A DNA stretch of 64,000 nt from Photorhabdus noenieputensis (lineage in GTDB: Bacteria > Pseudomonadota > Gammaproteobacteria > Enterobacterales > Enterobacteriaceae), in contig NZ_RCWC01000001.1 in NCBI RefSeq assembly GCF_018448935.1, positions 310,001-374,000 on the forward strand, in the 5' to 3' direction. Below are positions 36,517 to 46,260 of this stretch, piece by piece. Every line of letters begins with the position of its first letter. Within the stretch, counting starts at the first letter, position 1. The notes under the pieces were generated by a model. It made no database searches, was not told where the DNA came from, and saw nothing but the letters and a program-made list of their open reading frames with translations. The translations under genes were made by a program, and so were the position numbers.

Positions 36517-36802
36517 TATTAATGTCGAAGTTGTTTATGCATTGCCTGATCGCCAATATCTGCGTACGGTGAAATTGGCTCAAGGCGCAACTGTCGAGCA
36601 AGCAATAGTTGCATCAGGTTTGCTGACTTTGCGTAATGATATTGATCTGCAAAAGAATAAGGTTGGAGTTTATAGCCGTCCTGTTAAGTTGACGGATGTT
36701 TTGGAAGAGGGTGATAGGGTGGAAATTTACCGCCCATTATTGGCTGATCCAAAAGAAATGCGTCGTAAGCGTGCTGAGCGGGCTAAAAATAATGCTCAAT
36801 AG
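36509..36802 (+). CDS. ratB: RatB / RnfH family protein
   Basis: A 97-aa ubiquitin-like-fold (beta-grasp) protein of the UPF0125/RnfH family. The GTG start at 36509 overlaps the end of ratA; the longer frame has no conserved residues. Typical segments are [18 protein letters not shown] and [20 protein letters not shown]. Its partner and function are not firmly established. Confidence 0.9.
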   Translation: MSDINVEVVYALPDRQYLRTVKLAQGATVEQAIVASGLLTLRNDIDLQKNKVGVYSRPVKLTDVLEEGDRVEIYRPLLADPKEMRRKRAERAKNNAQ

Positions 36803-36861
36803 TTACTATAGACAGCCAGTCATCCATTTTTTTGACTGACTGTCTATTTATATCTCTTTGG

Positions 36862-37209
36862 TTATTGAAGATCTTCGGTAAGTGAATTTTCGTTTTTAAT
36901 GTCAGTCAGTACACCATTACTGTCAAATGTCAGTGTCAGAGTTTGTTGAGTCACTTTTTCGTGCCCAGGTTGCTGGCGAAATACATAAAACCACGTTTGA
37001 GTTCCAAACGGGTCCTGTAACATTGGTGTTCCTAATGTGTAAGCTACCTGTTGCTGGGTCATTCCTTTATGAATTTTTGATACACTAGTCGGTGTTAGGT
37101 AGTTCCCCTGATTAATGTCAGGGCGGTAAACAGCCCGTTCCAACGTAGAGCAACCCGCAGTCAGCATGACAAATGATACAGCAGCGGCAGTCAACATTTT
37201 ACAGCGCAT
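36862..37209 (-). CDS. bamE: Outer-membrane assembly lipoprotein BamE (SmpA)
   Basis: A 115-aa lipoprotein of the BAM complex that inserts beta-barrel proteins into the outer membrane. The lipobox is MLTAGC near residue 19. The mature part has [12 protein letters not shown], the [20 protein letters not shown] core and [12 protein letters not shown], the conserved OmlA/SmpA fold. It is convergent with ratAB. Confidence 0.95.
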   Translation of the reverse strand: MRCKMLTAAAVSFVMLTAGCSTLERAVYRPDINQGNYLTPTSVSKIHKGMTQQQVAYTLGTPMLQDPFGTQTWFYVFRQQPGHEKVTQQTLTLTFDSNGVLTDIKNENSLTEDLQ

Positions 37210-37275
37210 GGTAATTACATTCCTTTAGGAGTCAGGGGGTTGATAATAATAGACCTTGACGAGATTGAAAACCTT

Positions 37276-37402
37276 TATACCCGTTATCTTTCAAGTTGCC
37301 TCTTTGTTGGCTGCGCTCGCTCACCCCGGTCACATAGTTTGCTATGCTCCCGGGGATTCTCTCCCTTGCCGTCGCAATGCATCTTAAAATCCATAGGGTA
37401 TA
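37276..37402 (-). repeat. ERIC element, 127 bp
   Basis: Exactly 127 bp with ends TATACCC and GGGTATA and the ERIC core (minus strand: CCGGGAGCATAG and CCGGGGTGAGCG). It lies between bamE and recN. A second copy in opposite orientation is at 43849. Confidence 0.85.
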
Positions 37403-37447
37403 CAAGCTTTAGCTATGACCTTAAATATACGCAAAAGTTGCGTCAAA

Positions 37448-39109
37448 TTATGCTGCCAGCAGTTCTTTGGCGTTTGCCAGGGTATTTTTTGTCACTTCAT
37501 TACCTGCGAGAAGCCGCGCCAGCTCTTGTAATCTGGCTTTTTTATCCAGCAACTGCATTTGAGTTTCAGTTTCTTCACCGTCAGTCTGTTTACTGACATA
37601 AAAATGTTGGTGGCCACAACCAGCTACTTGAGGCAGGTGGGTGACGCACATAACCTGTGTAGATTCGCCTAATTCACGTAATAGACGGCCGACAATTGCG
37701 GCTGTCGGGCCGCTGATACCAACATCTACTTCATCGAAAATCAAGGCGGACGTTTCCATTTTCTTAGCCGTTATAACCTGAATTGCCAGCGCAATACGGG
37801 AAAGCTCACCACCCGAAGCGACTTTTGCGAGAGATTGGTGTGGTTGACCTGGGTTAGTGGTGACATTAAATTCAACTTTATCTGAACCATCAGCATTCAG
37901 ATGTTCAGGTGCAAAAGAGACATCAATGGTAAAGCGACCATGTGGCATGGCGAGCTGATGCATGCTGTGAGTAATGAGTTCACTTAATTCTTTGGCATAT
38001 TGCTGGCGAACCAGATGCAATCTTTCTGCGACTTCCAATGCTTGCTTATGATGTTGATTAACTTGTTCACTAAGGTGGGTACAGTCATCTTCTTGCTGCG
38101 CCAATAATTGCTGTTCTTCCAATAATTGTTGATGTAGTGAAGGAAGTTCTTCTGGGACAACGTGATGTTTACGGGCTACCCTAATTTGTTGTGAAATTTT
38201 TTGTTCCAGTTCAAAAAGACGATTTGGGTCCATATCCAACTGATCACCGTAGTGGCGGAGTTCATCGCTGACTTCATTAATTTGAATGGATGCTTCTTCC
38301 AGCATAGTGAGTAATTGGTTGAATTTATCATCCATAGTGATGAGTTCTGCCAGCTCGTGTTTAGCGTAATTCAGCAGGCTGATAATATTTTGTTCATCGT
38401 TATCACTGAGTAGCTGGAGTGCGGTTTGGCTGACAGAGAGTAACTGACCGCGGTTTGCTAACCGTTTATATTCATTATCTTGTTCCTGATATTCACCTGG
38501 TTGCGGTGCCAACTCATTGAGTTCTTTTAAGTGATACTCCAGCAACTGTTGACGAGATTGACGTTCAAGCGCCTGTTGTTGAAATCGAGCAAGATCCTGA
38601 CAGCTTTGGTGCCATTGCTGATATGCCTGTTTCATTTCATTGTGTAGATTGGATTGATTAGCATAAGTATCGAGCAAGCGTTTTTGGTGACCATTATTCA
38701 ATAGTAATTGGTGAGCGTGTTGACCATGAATTTGAATAAGATGGGTACCTAGTTCACGTAATTGAGAAAGTGGTACGGCAGTGCCATTGATAAAGCCTCT
38801 GGAGCGGCCATCTGACGTTATTGTGCGGCGTAGTAAGCATTCATTGCTGTCATCAAGTTGGTGATCTTCTAACCATTGACGAGCAGAAGGCGTATCAGAA
38901 AGAGAAAATCGGGCGCAAATATCAGCACGAGAAGCCCCGTTACGCACCATATTGGCCTCACCACGATTACCCAGACATAAACCTAATGCATCAATTGCGA
39001 TGGATTTACCCGCGCCGGTTTCACCCGTGATGGCTGTCATACCTGGCTGGAAGTCAATTTCCAGCTCACGAACAATGGCAAAGTTGCTAATGGTTAACTG
39101 GGTGAGCAT
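37448..39109 (-). CDS. recN: DNA repair protein RecN
   Basis: A 553-aa SMC-like ATPase for double-strand-break repair, the same length as in E. coli. Walker A is GETGAGKS near residue 30; a long coiled coil follows (residues about 150-370); the signature [14 protein letters not shown] and Walker [14 protein letters not shown] are in the last third. The start ATG at 39109 is one codon after an upstream GTG in the longer frame. Two LexA boxes precede it, so it is part of the SOS response. Confidence 0.97.
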   Translation of the reverse strand: MLTQLTISNFAIVRELEIDFQPGMTAITGETGAGKSIAIDALGLCLGNRGEANMVRNGASRADICARFSLSDTPSARQWLEDHQLDDSNECLLRRTITSDGRSRGFINGTAVPLSQLRELGTHLIQIHGQHAHQLLLNNGHQKRLLDTYANQSNLHNEMKQAYQQWHQSCQDLARFQQQALERQSRQQLLEYHLKELNELAPQPGEYQEQDNEYKRLANRGQLLSVSQTALQLLSDNDEQNIISLLNYAKHELAELITMDDKFNQLLTMLEEASIQINEVSDELRHYGDQLDMDPNRLFELEQKISQQIRVARKHHVVPEELPSLHQQLLEEQQLLAQQEDDCTHLSEQVNQHHKQALEVAERLHLVRQQYAKELSELITHSMHQLAMPHGRFTIDVSFAPEHLNADGSDKVEFNVTTNPGQPHQSLAKVASGGELSRIALAIQVITAKKMETSALIFDEVDVGISGPTAAIVGRLLRELGESTQVMCVTHLPQVAGCGHQHFYVSKQTDGEETETQMQLLDKKARLQELARLLAGNEVTKNTLANAKELLAA

Positions 39110-39135
39110 CACACTTCTCCTGTGTATAAAAACAC

Positions 39136-39155
39136 CTCTGTATCTTCATACAGTA
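39136..39155. promoter_or_regulatory. LexA box 1 before recN
   Basis: CTG-N10-CAG at 39138-39153 (minus strand TACTGTATGAAGATACAGAG), 27 bases before the recN start. Three bases from the second box, the usual tandem arrangement at recN. Confidence 0.85.
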
Positions 39156-39157
39156 TA

Positions 39158-39177
39158 AACTGGTTTTTTATACAGTA
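39158..39177. promoter_or_regulatory. LexA box 2 before recN
   Basis: Minus strand TACTGTATAAAAAACCAGTT, CTG-N10-CAG at 39160-39175. With box 1 it forms the double operator known from enterobacterial recN. Confidence 0.85.
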
Positions 39178-39198
39178 AAGTGGTGAAATCTAATTTTT

Positions 39199-40077
39199 TT
39201 AGAACATTTTTTTAGACCAGCTTAGTTTTGTACTTAATGTATTGAAATAATTATAGTCTTTAGGGTGAATGAGATTGAGCTTCTGTTTGCTGCGGCTAAT
39301 AATCACATCTTCTCCGTCCTGTATAGGCAGAACTATTTGGCTATCGCAACTGACTTCATAGTCGTTGCTATTTTGGGAAAATTTCAACCTTATATTGCTT
39401 TCGCTACTGATAACTAATGGCCGGGAAGACAATGTATGTGGGAACATCGGTACCAGGACGATAGCATTCAGGTTAGGTGTCAGAATTGGCCCACCCGCGG
39501 AAAGCGAGTAAGCTGTGGAACCCGTTGGCGTTGCGATAATGAGTCCGTCAGAACGTTGGGAAAAGGCAAAACGTTCATCGATATAGACTTCGAATTCAAT
39601 CATATGTGCCACTTTCCCCGGATGGAGTACGACTTCATTGATTGCGGTACTGATGCGGGGTTTATGGCCGTTTCTTCTGACTTGGGCTTCTAGCAGGAAG
39701 CGGTGTTCGTTCCGATATTCGCCATCTAATACTTCAGAAAGTTGCTGTAGGGCATTATCAGGATCTAAGTCCGTCAGAAAACCCAGATTGCCTCTGTTAA
39801 TGCCAATGACTTTTATGTCATAACGGGAAAGGACTCGGGCAGCGCCCAACATATTGCCGTCGCCACCAACGACAACAGCTAAATCAGCCTGTTTACCAAT
39901 TTCAGTCAGACCGCCAGTTCGTGCATCTTTTAAACCAATGTCTTTGGCAACCTGACGATCAATAATGACAGAATAACCTTTGGATTTTAACCAATGATAA
40001 AGCATCTCATGAGTAGCAAGCGCTTCTGGGTGGCGAGGATGACCAACAATACCTATGCATTTGAATTTTTTATTCAT
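39199..40077 (-). CDS. nadK: NAD kinase
   Basis: A 292-aa enzyme that phosphorylates NAD to NADP using ATP. The conserved [11 protein letters not shown] motif is near residue 71, [10 protein letters not shown] near 95, and the NAD-binding [15 protein letters not shown] near 185. Length equals the E. coli protein. It is divergent from grpE and upstream of recN, as in E. coli. Confidence 0.97.
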   Translation of the reverse strand: MNKKFKCIGIVGHPRHPEALATHEMLYHWLKSKGYSVIIDRQVAKDIGLKDARTGGLTEIGKQADLAVVVGGDGNMLGAARVLSRYDIKVIGINRGNLGFLTDLDPDNALQQLSEVLDGEYRNEHRFLLEAQVRRNGHKPRISTAINEVVLHPGKVAHMIEFEVYIDERFAFSQRSDGLIIATPTGSTAYSLSAGGPILTPNLNAIVLVPMFPHTLSSRPLVISSESNIRLKFSQNSNDYEVSCDSQIVLPIQDGEDVIISRSKQKLNLIHPKDYNYFNTLSTKLSWSKKMF

Positions 40078-40130
40078 CGTTGTAATTTCCTTCTAGCAAG
40101 AGGTTTTATCCTCACAATATGGCGGGTTCC

Positions 40131-40159
40131 CTTGAATCCCCAGTTTAGATCCCCATAAT
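40131..40159 (+). promoter_or_regulatory. Sigma-32 heat-shock promoter of grpE
   Basis: -35 CTTGAA (40131-40136), 14-base spacer, -10 CCCCATAAT (40151-40159), close to the RpoH consensus. It lies about 45 bases before the grpE start. Confidence 0.85.
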
Positions 40160-40201
40160 AGGCTAAGTAGCGAGATTAATGCCAAATACGCGGAGATATT
40201 C

Positions 40202-40783
40202 ATGAGTAGTAAAGAACAAAAAATGCCTGACGAGCAAGTCTCGGAAGATATGGAAGTTGTATCTGAACAGCAAAACAGTGCGGATAAAGCAGAAGCATCG
40301 GAGACTGAAAGCGTTGTTGATCTGCGTGTCGCAGAGCTGGAAGAACAGCTCAAGCAGGCGCAACAACGTGAACGTGATGCCATTTTGCGTGCTAAGGCTG
40401 AAGTTGAAAATATCCGTCGTCGTACTGAGCAAGATGTGGAAAAAGCCCATAAGTTTGCGTTAGAAAGATTTGCCAATGAACTGCTACCGGTGATTGATAA
40501 TCTTGAGCGCGCTTTGGAGGCAACAGATCGTACTAATACCGAAATAGCGCCTATGGTTGAAGGCGTCGAGCTGACGTTGAAGTCTTTCCTTGGGGCTGTG
40601 GGTAAATTTGGTATTGAAGTTGTTGGCGACACAAATGTTCCTTTTAATCCTGAAATTCATCAGGCCATGACCATGATGGAATCCGATCAGCATGAACCGA
40701 ATCATGTCATGATGATCATGCAGAAAGGGTATACCTTAAATGGCCGTTTGTTGCGCCCGGCAATGGTAGCCGTATCGAAGTAA
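40202..40783 (+). CDS. grpE: Nucleotide exchange factor GrpE
   Basis: A 193-aa cochaperone that releases ADP from DnaK and acts as a thermosensor. It has an acidic N-terminus, a long coiled coil ([36 protein letters not shown]), and the C-terminal beta domain ([30 protein letters not shown]). It is preceded by a heat-shock promoter and followed by a strong terminator. Confidence 0.97.
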   Translation: MSSKEQKMPDEQVSEDMEVVSEQQNSADKAEASETESVVDLRVAELEEQLKQAQQRERDAILRAKAEVENIRRRTEQDVEKAHKFALERFANELLPVIDNLERALEATDRTNTEIAPMVEGVELTLKSFLGAVGKFGIEVVGDTNVPFNPEIHQAMTMMESDQHEPNHVMMIMQKGYTLNGRLLRPAMVAVSK

Positions 40784-40824
40784 TTTTAGCTTAGTCGTAA
40801 TTTTAATTCAGTAATAAGTATCAG

Positions 40825-40853
40825 TGCCGCTCCGACAGGGGCGGCATTTTTTT
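40825..40853 (+). terminator. grpE terminator
   Basis: Stem TGCCGCTCC/GGGGCGGCA (9 pairs, one T-G) with loop GACA and seven T. It ends at the convergent ung stop and may serve both genes. Confidence 0.9.
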
Positions 40854-41532
40854 ATTGTGGCAATTCAGGTGTCCAGTTAATTGGTGCGACGCCTTGGTTT
40901 TCTAGCAATGCATTGGCTTTTGAAAAGTGTTTGCAGCCAAAGAACCCTCGGTGGGCAGATAGTGGAGATGGATGAGGTGCTTTGAGAACATGATGTTTAT
41001 TAGCATCAATAAAGTAGCCCTTTTTTTGAGCGTGGGAGCCCCAAAGCAGAAAAACGACGCCTGAACGGTGCTCATTGATAGCGGCAATGACTTTATCAGT
41101 GAAAGTTTCCCACCCCAGATTCGCGTGGGAGTGTGCATTACCACGTTCTACGGTGAGTACGGTATTGAGTAGTAACACTCCTTGTTTAGCCCAACTGACT
41201 AGGCAACCGTGATTTGGATGCTGGAAGTCAGGTATATCGGATGCCAATTCTTTGTACATATTAACCAGAGAAGGTGGTGCAGGAATACCCGGTTGTACAG
41301 AAAAAGAGAGGCCATGTGCTTGATTGGGGCCGTGGTAAGGGTCTTGCCCAAGTATCACCACCTTAATATCAGCCAATTCGGTGTAGCGGAATGCATTAAA
41401 TACATCCTGTTGTGGCGGATAAATGGTTTTACCTGCCTGACGTTCTTTTGCGACATAGGCCAGTGTGTCGAGAAAATAGGGTTGTTTTTTCTCGTTACCG
41501 ATTACGTCATGCCATGTGAGAGGTGCGGACAT
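40852..41532 (-). CDS. ung: Uracil-DNA glycosylase
   Basis: A 226-aa family-1 enzyme that excises uracil from DNA. The catalytic water-activating loop [18 protein letters not shown] is near residue 62, [10 protein letters not shown] near 122, and the DNA-intercalating [17 protein letters not shown] near 187. All family motifs are intact. It is convergent with grpE. Confidence 0.97.
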   Translation of the reverse strand: MSAPLTWHDVIGNEKKQPYFLDTLAYVAKERQAGKTIYPPQQDVFNAFRYTELADIKVVILGQDPYHGPNQAHGLSFSVQPGIPAPPSLVNMYKELASDIPDFQHPNHGCLVSWAKQGVLLLNTVLTVERGNAHSHANLGWETFTDKVIAAINEHRSGVVFLLWGSHAQKKGYFIDANKHHVLKAPHPSPLSAHRGFFGCKHFSKANALLENQGVAPINWTPELPQ

Positions 41533-41703
41533 AGTAAATCCTTTTTATAGATTACCAAATGGATGCTAGCTGACCGATTACAAAATCAGAGGAAAACCTT
41601 TGATGCACACTAAAACTAAATTCTTGATAACTATTTCAATGTTGTAAAGTATTTTTGAAAGTTTATCCAAAGAATTGCTTTGTGGTTAGCTATAGAAACT
41701 TAT

Positions 41704-41961
41704 TTAAAACATAAGGTAGCAATATGTTTTATAGTAACTATATGAAATTAACTGTTCTGAATCAATGAGTATCCTCATTTGTGTGAGTATATCGGAATGA
41801 GACATATTGGCCTGATCGAATAACCCAGATAAGTCATTGATAATTTTGTTTATTGTGCGGACGTAGAGATAGAAATGATTACAAGTATGCAATACCGTGA
41901 AGGCCAGATTGTAGTTAAGGATTAAGCTGGATCGTTTGAATATCGTATGAAACCAAAACAA
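41704..41961 (-). CDS. Doubtful ORF of 85 codons in an AT-rich gap
   Basis: The interval 41533-42178 has no recognised gene. The only sizeable frame codes for an 85-aa protein rich in Tyr, Asn and Leu (LAFTVLHTCNHFYLYVR) with no family match. The stretch is strongly AT-rich and contains the sigma-28 promoter near its right end. It may be a decayed gene. Confidence 0.25.
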   Translation of the reverse strand: MFWFHTIFKRSSLILNYNLAFTVLHTCNHFYLYVRTINKIINDLSGLFDQANMSHSDILTQMRILIDSEQLISYSYYKTYCYLMF

Positions 41962-42096
41962 TACTTGTTGTAAGCAGTCAGTTCACTTTGACTCTTTTCT
42001 GGCTATTTATTGACAAATAATAGGTATAAATTTCTCTGTTATCAGAGAGAAGAATCACAATTGATTAATTTTGTTAACAAAATTTAAACATTTATT

Positions 42097-42123
42097 TAAC
42101 TTAATGGTATTCCCTGCCGATAG
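42097..42123 (+). promoter_or_regulatory. Sigma-28 (FliA) promoter of the phospholipase gene
   Basis: TAAC (42097-42100), 15 bases, GCCGATAG (42116-42123): two mismatches from the flagellar consensus TAAA-N15-GCCGATAA. It lies 55 bases before the phospholipase start. Confidence 0.72.
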
Positions 42124-42178
42124 ATTAGTTGTACTAATTAGATCGTCGATTATTTTCAACTATCTTTAGGGGAATTTT

Positions 42179-43195
42179 ATGAGTTTATCAATTGAAATGA
42201 ATCTATCAGTCGATTCAAGTTTTCCCGTTTTAAATAATCTTCAACTTGTTACACCGCCTTCTGTTCCAGATCAGAATATTGAAAAAGCGACCACAGAAGT
42301 TTTTTCCCTCTCTGAAACAACTAAACAAAGTAATAGAGTCTATCAATCATTAATTAATGAGCAGAGTATTAACATTAATTTAAAGTCAATCACCGGAATT
42401 AAGTCTGAACAAATTAGTGGTAAGCAATCTCATGAAATTGATTATATGTTAACCTTAATTTCTGATGATGTTTATATACGCACCACGATGGGAATAGGTG
42501 ATTATGTTCGTCTTTCTGATGGTGAATTATTAAAGGCAGGAATAGAACCGGCAAATTTAAGGGATGAAACAACGGGTTTTCAGGCAGGTATTTATCGGAA
42601 AGATGATCTCTATATAGTTGCTTTTGTGGGCACTAATGATTTGAAGGATATATTAACTAATTTACGACAAGGTTTTGGATTTGATGAAGCTCAATATCAT
42701 CAAGCCATTGATTTAGCTCGTACCGCCAGAATGGCATTTGGGGAAAACTTATTATTTACCGGGCACTCTTTGGGAGGGGGATTAGCCGCGACAGCCGCAT
42801 TATCAGTTGGAAAGCCTGCGGTAATATTTAATTCAGCCGGTGTTTCTGACAATATGATGAAAAATTTGGGGTTTTCACCCCAAGAGGGTAGGGCTATCGC
42901 TGAAAATGGATTGGTGCGTCATTATGTTGTGGAACATGATTTGCTTGATGTATTACAACAGAAACTGCCCGTATCTCAGCCGATAGGACATAAAATCTTA
43001 CTGAAATATAATGATAATTCAGGAGAATCAGATCAAGGGTTTCCTCATAATCTGATACGTGGACTAAAAGCACATTCTCTTAAAAAGATGCTGGAATTAT
43101 TAACGATATACAAACCTTGGTCATCTTTAAATGATGAACAGCAAGAAGAATCTCTAGTCAAGCTTAATGAACCGGATCTGAGTGTTTCCATATAA
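42179..43195 (+). CDS. PhlA/YplA-like phospholipase (class-3 lipase fold)
   Basis: A 338-aa alpha/beta hydrolase. The nucleophile elbow GHSLGGGLAA is near residue 197, preceded by IVAFVGTND, and a later ASP/His pair (VEHDLLDVL, GHKILLKY) could complete the triad. There is no Sec signal; PhlA/YplA-type phospholipases A1 are exported by the flagellar apparatus, and the sigma-28 promoter upstream fits that. The next gene, an ankyrin-repeat protein, would be its cytoplasmic inhibitor (PhlB-like). An antibacterial effector/immunity pair is the alternative. Assignment is by motif and context. Confidence 0.65.
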   Translation: MSLSIEMNLSVDSSFPVLNNLQLVTPPSVPDQNIEKATTEVFSLSETTKQSNRVYQSLINEQSININLKSITGIKSEQISGKQSHEIDYMLTLISDDVYIRTTMGIGDYVRLSDGELLKAGIEPANLRDETTGFQAGIYRKDDLYIVAFVGTNDLKDILTNLRQGFGFDEAQYHQAIDLARTARMAFGENLLFTGHSLGGGLAATAALSVGKPAVIFNSAGVSDNMMKNLGFSPQEGRAIAENGLVRHYVVEHDLLDVLQQKLPVSQPIGHKILLKYNDNSGESDQGFPHNLIRGLKAHSLKKMLELLTIYKPWSSLNDEQQEESLVKLNEPDLSVSI

Positions 43196-43209
43196 TAAAG
43201 AGAAGCGCG

Positions 43210-43797
43210 ATGAAAATTGGTGAAGTAATTGAGCCTGAATCGGAACCAGATTGTCAGCGGAGTGAAGAAAATATAACTCCGTTACAATGGGCTATATTCA
43301 ATCAGCGAATGGATGATGTTAATAATTTGCTGAAAGAGGGCGCTGATCCTACTCAACCTGGTTTGCAACAAGAAAGTGCTTTACATACGGCTGCAAAAAT
43401 CAACAGCCCTGATTATCTTAAATCTTTGTTATCAGTCGTGCCGGATGTGAATATTATGCATCCTGTAACCTTAGCAACACCTTTACATGTTGCAGTTCAG
43501 GTAAGAAGAAGAATGCAGATTGAATTACTGTTGGCCGCCGGTGCTAATCCCAATCAGGCTAATCGGATTGGAGATACGCCGTTACATATTGCAGCCAAAA
43601 TCAATTCGCCGGAACTGGTGTTGATATTGTTGAAGTCAGGCGCTGATCCTAGATTGCAAAACAAGCAACAATCAACGTTCCAGATGTATCTCAATCTTAC
43701 ACCGCTAAAAGCGCGGAGCTATGAGATGCAAGCGGAATATGATGAAGTCAATCATTGGCTGAAAGCTCAGCAAGTCAGCCGGTATTATTTGAAGTAA
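43210..43797 (+). CDS. Ankyrin-repeat protein, likely inhibitor of the phospholipase
   Basis: A 195-aa cytoplasmic protein with at least four ankyrin repeats (ITPLQWAIFNQRMDDVNNLL; ESALHTAAKINSPDYLKSLL; ATPLHVAVQVRRRMQIELLL; DTPLHIAAKINSPELVLILL). It begins 14 bases after the lipase stop. Ankyrin-like partners protect the producer from PhlA-type enzymes in related bacteria; that role is inferred here. A terminator follows seven bases after the stop. Confidence 0.75.
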   Translation: MKIGEVIEPESEPDCQRSEENITPLQWAIFNQRMDDVNNLLKEGADPTQPGLQQESALHTAAKINSPDYLKSLLSVVPDVNIMHPVTLATPLHVAVQVRRRMQIELLLAAGANPNQANRIGDTPLHIAAKINSPELVLILLKSGADPRLQNKQQSTFQMYLNLTPLKARSYEMQAEYDEVNHWLKAQQVSRYYLK

Positions 43798-43803
43798 GAT
43801 AAA

Positions 43804-43829
43804 AACGGGCTATTTGGCCCGTTATTTTT
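43804..43829 (+). terminator. Terminator of the phospholipase operon
   Basis: Stem AACGGGC/GCCCGTT with loop TATTTG and a T-rich run. Confidence 0.8.
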
Positions 43830-43848
43830 CATTTAAAGATCAATAAGT

Positions 43849-43974
43849 TATATCCTATTGATTTCAAGATGCATCGCGGCGGCAAGGGAGCGAATCCCGG
43901 GAGCATAGAGAACTATGTGACTGGGGTGAGTGAGTGCAGCCAACAAAGAGGCAACTTGAAAGATGACGGGTATA
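43849..43974 (+). repeat. ERIC element, 126 bp
   Basis: Plus-strand copy of the element found inverted at 37276, with ends TATATCC and GGGTATA and the core GTGACTGGGGTGAGTG. One base shorter in the central C run (CCCGGG instead of CCCCGGG). Region 43975-44324 holds no other gene I can support. Confidence 0.85.
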
Positions 43975-44324
43975 AATCAGTAATTGTGGGTTGGAGCATT
44001 AGGAGCAATTCACAAATCACCATGTTTTTATCGCGTTTTATGAATATTATATATTAATTTATTTCTCTTTGATTTCTCTGATGAAGTCAAGCGAGTAGCA
44101 TTCAACTTTCAGCTTACGCGGGCCACGTGTCTCTGAGAAAAGACTTTATTTTCGTCCCCGGTTACCATCCGACTGGGATTCCTATCGGTTCATGCTTTAT
44201 TTTTGTGGGCGACGACTTATGGTCAGTGTATTTGCGGATGGCATCATTGGCATCTACTGTGGAGGGGAGAAACTCATTATCGAATGTTGTCCAGATGGAC
44301 GTATCTATATTTGTGGAGAAACAA

Positions 44325-45539
44325 ATGACTTCATTTGCTGAACGAGCATCGCCTTATTCCGAAGCACTACGTTCCTCATCATTCCGGAAATTGCTTATTG
44401 GTCAAGGCTTGTCAATGATTGGTGATGCAGTCTGTTTAGCTGCCCTTCCTGTTGCGTTGATTCATGCCAAACTGAGTGGAGAGGTTTTTGGTGTCGTCAT
44501 GGCTGCGGTAGGATTAGGGACGGTCATTGGGGCTGTCGCTGGAGGTCTGCTAGCAGACAGAAAGTCACCAAAACACATTCTCATTGCAACAGATACCGCC
44601 AGAGGGTTGGCGCAAGTTGCTGCAACTATGTTACTTGTGTTAAACGCCCCGTGGTGGGGATTAGTACTTGCCTATTTAATATTTGGTATTGGCATTGGCG
44701 TCTCTCGCCCATGTGCTCAAGTTCTGCTTGTAAACTTGCTACCCAAGCAAGCCTTAGTGGCAGGAAATGGAGCCATGAATTTTATAGATAACTTTGTGGC
44801 AGTAGTCTTTCCTGCCACAGTAGGAGTTATGATCATATTGTGGGAACCAGCATGGGGAATACTGGTTGATGGTATTACGTTTTTCGCAGCAGCTCTTTTT
44901 ACTGCCCTGATACCCGATATAGGGGTTCGTGGTTCTGATAATAAATTCTCTATACGTGAGGTATTGAACGGTATCACAGTCATTACTGGTAACTCTGTAT
45001 TGCTACTCGGATTTATCGCGACATTGATCCTGAATGTGTTGTGTTTCCCTATTTTCTTAGTCATCGCTCCATACGTAATCAGTGATAGATTCAGCGATAC
45101 AATGTGGGGGTTTTGTCTGGCAGCTTCGGGAGCTGGTGCATGTATTGGCTCTGTTATTACAGTACTTACTGCTGGTCACCAACGTCTAATAAGACTTGCC
45201 GTGATTTGTGGTTTATTTCTCTGTAGTGCAATGCTTTTATTGGGGATAGGAGGCTTCTCTTGGATGGTCATTCTGGGGGCAATGTTTGTTGGGATTGTTG
45301 AAGCATCCTGGCTTACTGGTTGGGCCACTGCTATGCAAACCCTCTCTCCAGAAAAAGACCTTGGAAAAGTTGTAGCGGTAGATACTTTTGTTACCAGTGG
45401 TGCACACCCATTCATTTATCTTGGAGCAGGAATCATCGGTGCAACAGTGGGATATTCTGAAACTCTAACATTGACTGCAATCGTCAGTGCTATTGGAATC
45501 ATTGCTATCGCACTTGCTGCGATCACTCGCAAAATATGA
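44325..45539 (+). CDS. MFS exporter
   Basis: A 404-aa major-facilitator protein with about 12 membrane segments. The start ATG at 44325 (MTSFAERASPYSEALRSSSF) has GGAGAA upstream; the frame is open from 44127 but that stretch is unlike any transporter. The loop between segments 2 and 3 has GGLLADRKSPKHILIATD, the MFS motif A. It resembles EntS or macrolide-type exporters of the DHA group; the substrate is unknown. The next gene starts 12 bases later, so they probably form an operon. Confidence 0.8.
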   Translation: MTSFAERASPYSEALRSSSFRKLLIGQGLSMIGDAVCLAALPVALIHAKLSGEVFGVVMAAVGLGTVIGAVAGGLLADRKSPKHILIATDTARGLAQVAATMLLVLNAPWWGLVLAYLIFGIGIGVSRPCAQVLLVNLLPKQALVAGNGAMNFIDNFVAVVFPATVGVMIILWEPAWGILVDGITFFAAALFTALIPDIGVRGSDNKFSIREVLNGITVITGNSVLLLGFIATLILNVLCFPIFLVIAPYVISDRFSDTMWGFCLAASGAGACIGSVITVLTAGHQRLIRLAVICGLFLCSAMLLLGIGGFSWMVILGAMFVGIVEASWLTGWATAMQTLSPEKDLGKVVAVDTFVTSGAHPFIYLGAGIIGATVGYSETLTLTAIVSAIGIIAIALAAITRKI

Positions 45540-45551
45540 AAGGAGAATAAC

Positions 45552-46070
45552 ATGTCACTGACCACCATTATTAAAGATACCCCAATATGGGTCTGGATTC
45601 TTTTTGTTTTTCTCATCAGGCGCGGGATCAGTGCCTTGTCCGATCGTGAAATGCGAATTGATCGTCTTTTCTTACTACCAATAGTATTTCTGGTCTGGGG
45701 AGTATATAGCGTCATTTATGAAACCACATTCTCAGATTTAGCCTTGATAACGATGATAGCGGGTTTATTTGTCGGGATTGTAATAGGATGGGGTCTGTGG
45801 CGTTCTCAACCAAGATTACGTGAAAAAGCAGGCAGTGATTTAATCATCCGTCCTGGTACTTGGTTAACGCTGACGCTGATTGTTATCACATTTATCGTTA
45901 AGTTTATTATTATGGCGATGTTAAGTATTCACCCTGCGTTGTTGCATTCGTTACACTTCAATCTGTTTTTTGGCTTTAGTAATGGTGTGCTTGACGGTAT
46001 TTTCTGGGGCGGAACACTAAATCTTTTTATTCCTTGGTATAGAAACAGGACCAAGAACGTCTACAAATAG
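45552..46070 (+). CDS. Membrane protein, DUF6622-like
   Basis: A 172-aa protein with about five hydrophobic segments (WVWILFVFLIRRGI; LLPIVFLVWGVYSVIY; LALITMIAGLFVGIVIGWGLW; two more). It has a strong RBS (AAAGGAG) and follows the MFS gene by 12 bases. Similar DUF6622 proteins have no known role. Confidence 0.65.
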   Translation: MSLTTIIKDTPIWVWILFVFLIRRGISALSDREMRIDRLFLLPIVFLVWGVYSVIYETTFSDLALITMIAGLFVGIVIGWGLWRSQPRLREKAGSDLIIRPGTWLTLTLIVITFIVKFIIMAMLSIHPALLHSLHFNLFFGFSNGVLDGIFWGGTLNLFIPWYRNRTKNVYK

Positions 46071-46072
46071 TG

Positions 46073-46108
46073 TTTATGAAACCAAATAGCATTTATGAAA
46101 CCAAATAG
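46073..46108. repeat. Two direct copies of a 17-base repeat
   Basis: TTTATGAAACCAAATAG occurs at 46073-46089 and 46092-46108 (19-base period), just after the membrane-protein stop. It is probably a small slippage duplication. The remainder to 46233 has no gene. Confidence 0.6.
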
Positions 46109-46233
46109 TGTGATTGCAAAAACTCGGGATGGCAAAATGCCCGATGAGTTATTTAAAGAAATAAAGAAGCGTTTGCTGAGGACCCTATTTACTCACAGAA
46201 TAATCTTACTATGCGAAACTGCATATTATAATT

Positions 46234-46253
46234 AACGGGCCAATCGGCCCGTT
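46234..46253 (-). terminator. srmB terminator
   Basis: Stem AACGGGCC/GGCCCGTT with loop AATC directly after the srmB stop on the minus strand, followed by a T/A-rich run. It could also stop plus-strand transcription. Confidence 0.7.
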
Positions 46254-46260
46254 TAAAGAT

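Noticed and set aside
43869-44057. ORF across the second ERIC element
   Set aside because: It is the translation of a repeat element that also exists between bamE and recN in another frame context.
44127-44324. 66-codon N-terminal extension of the MFS transporter
   Set aside because: The sequence is unlike any transporter N-terminus, and ATG 44325 has a good RBS. It may be remnant DNA, but I cannot assign it.
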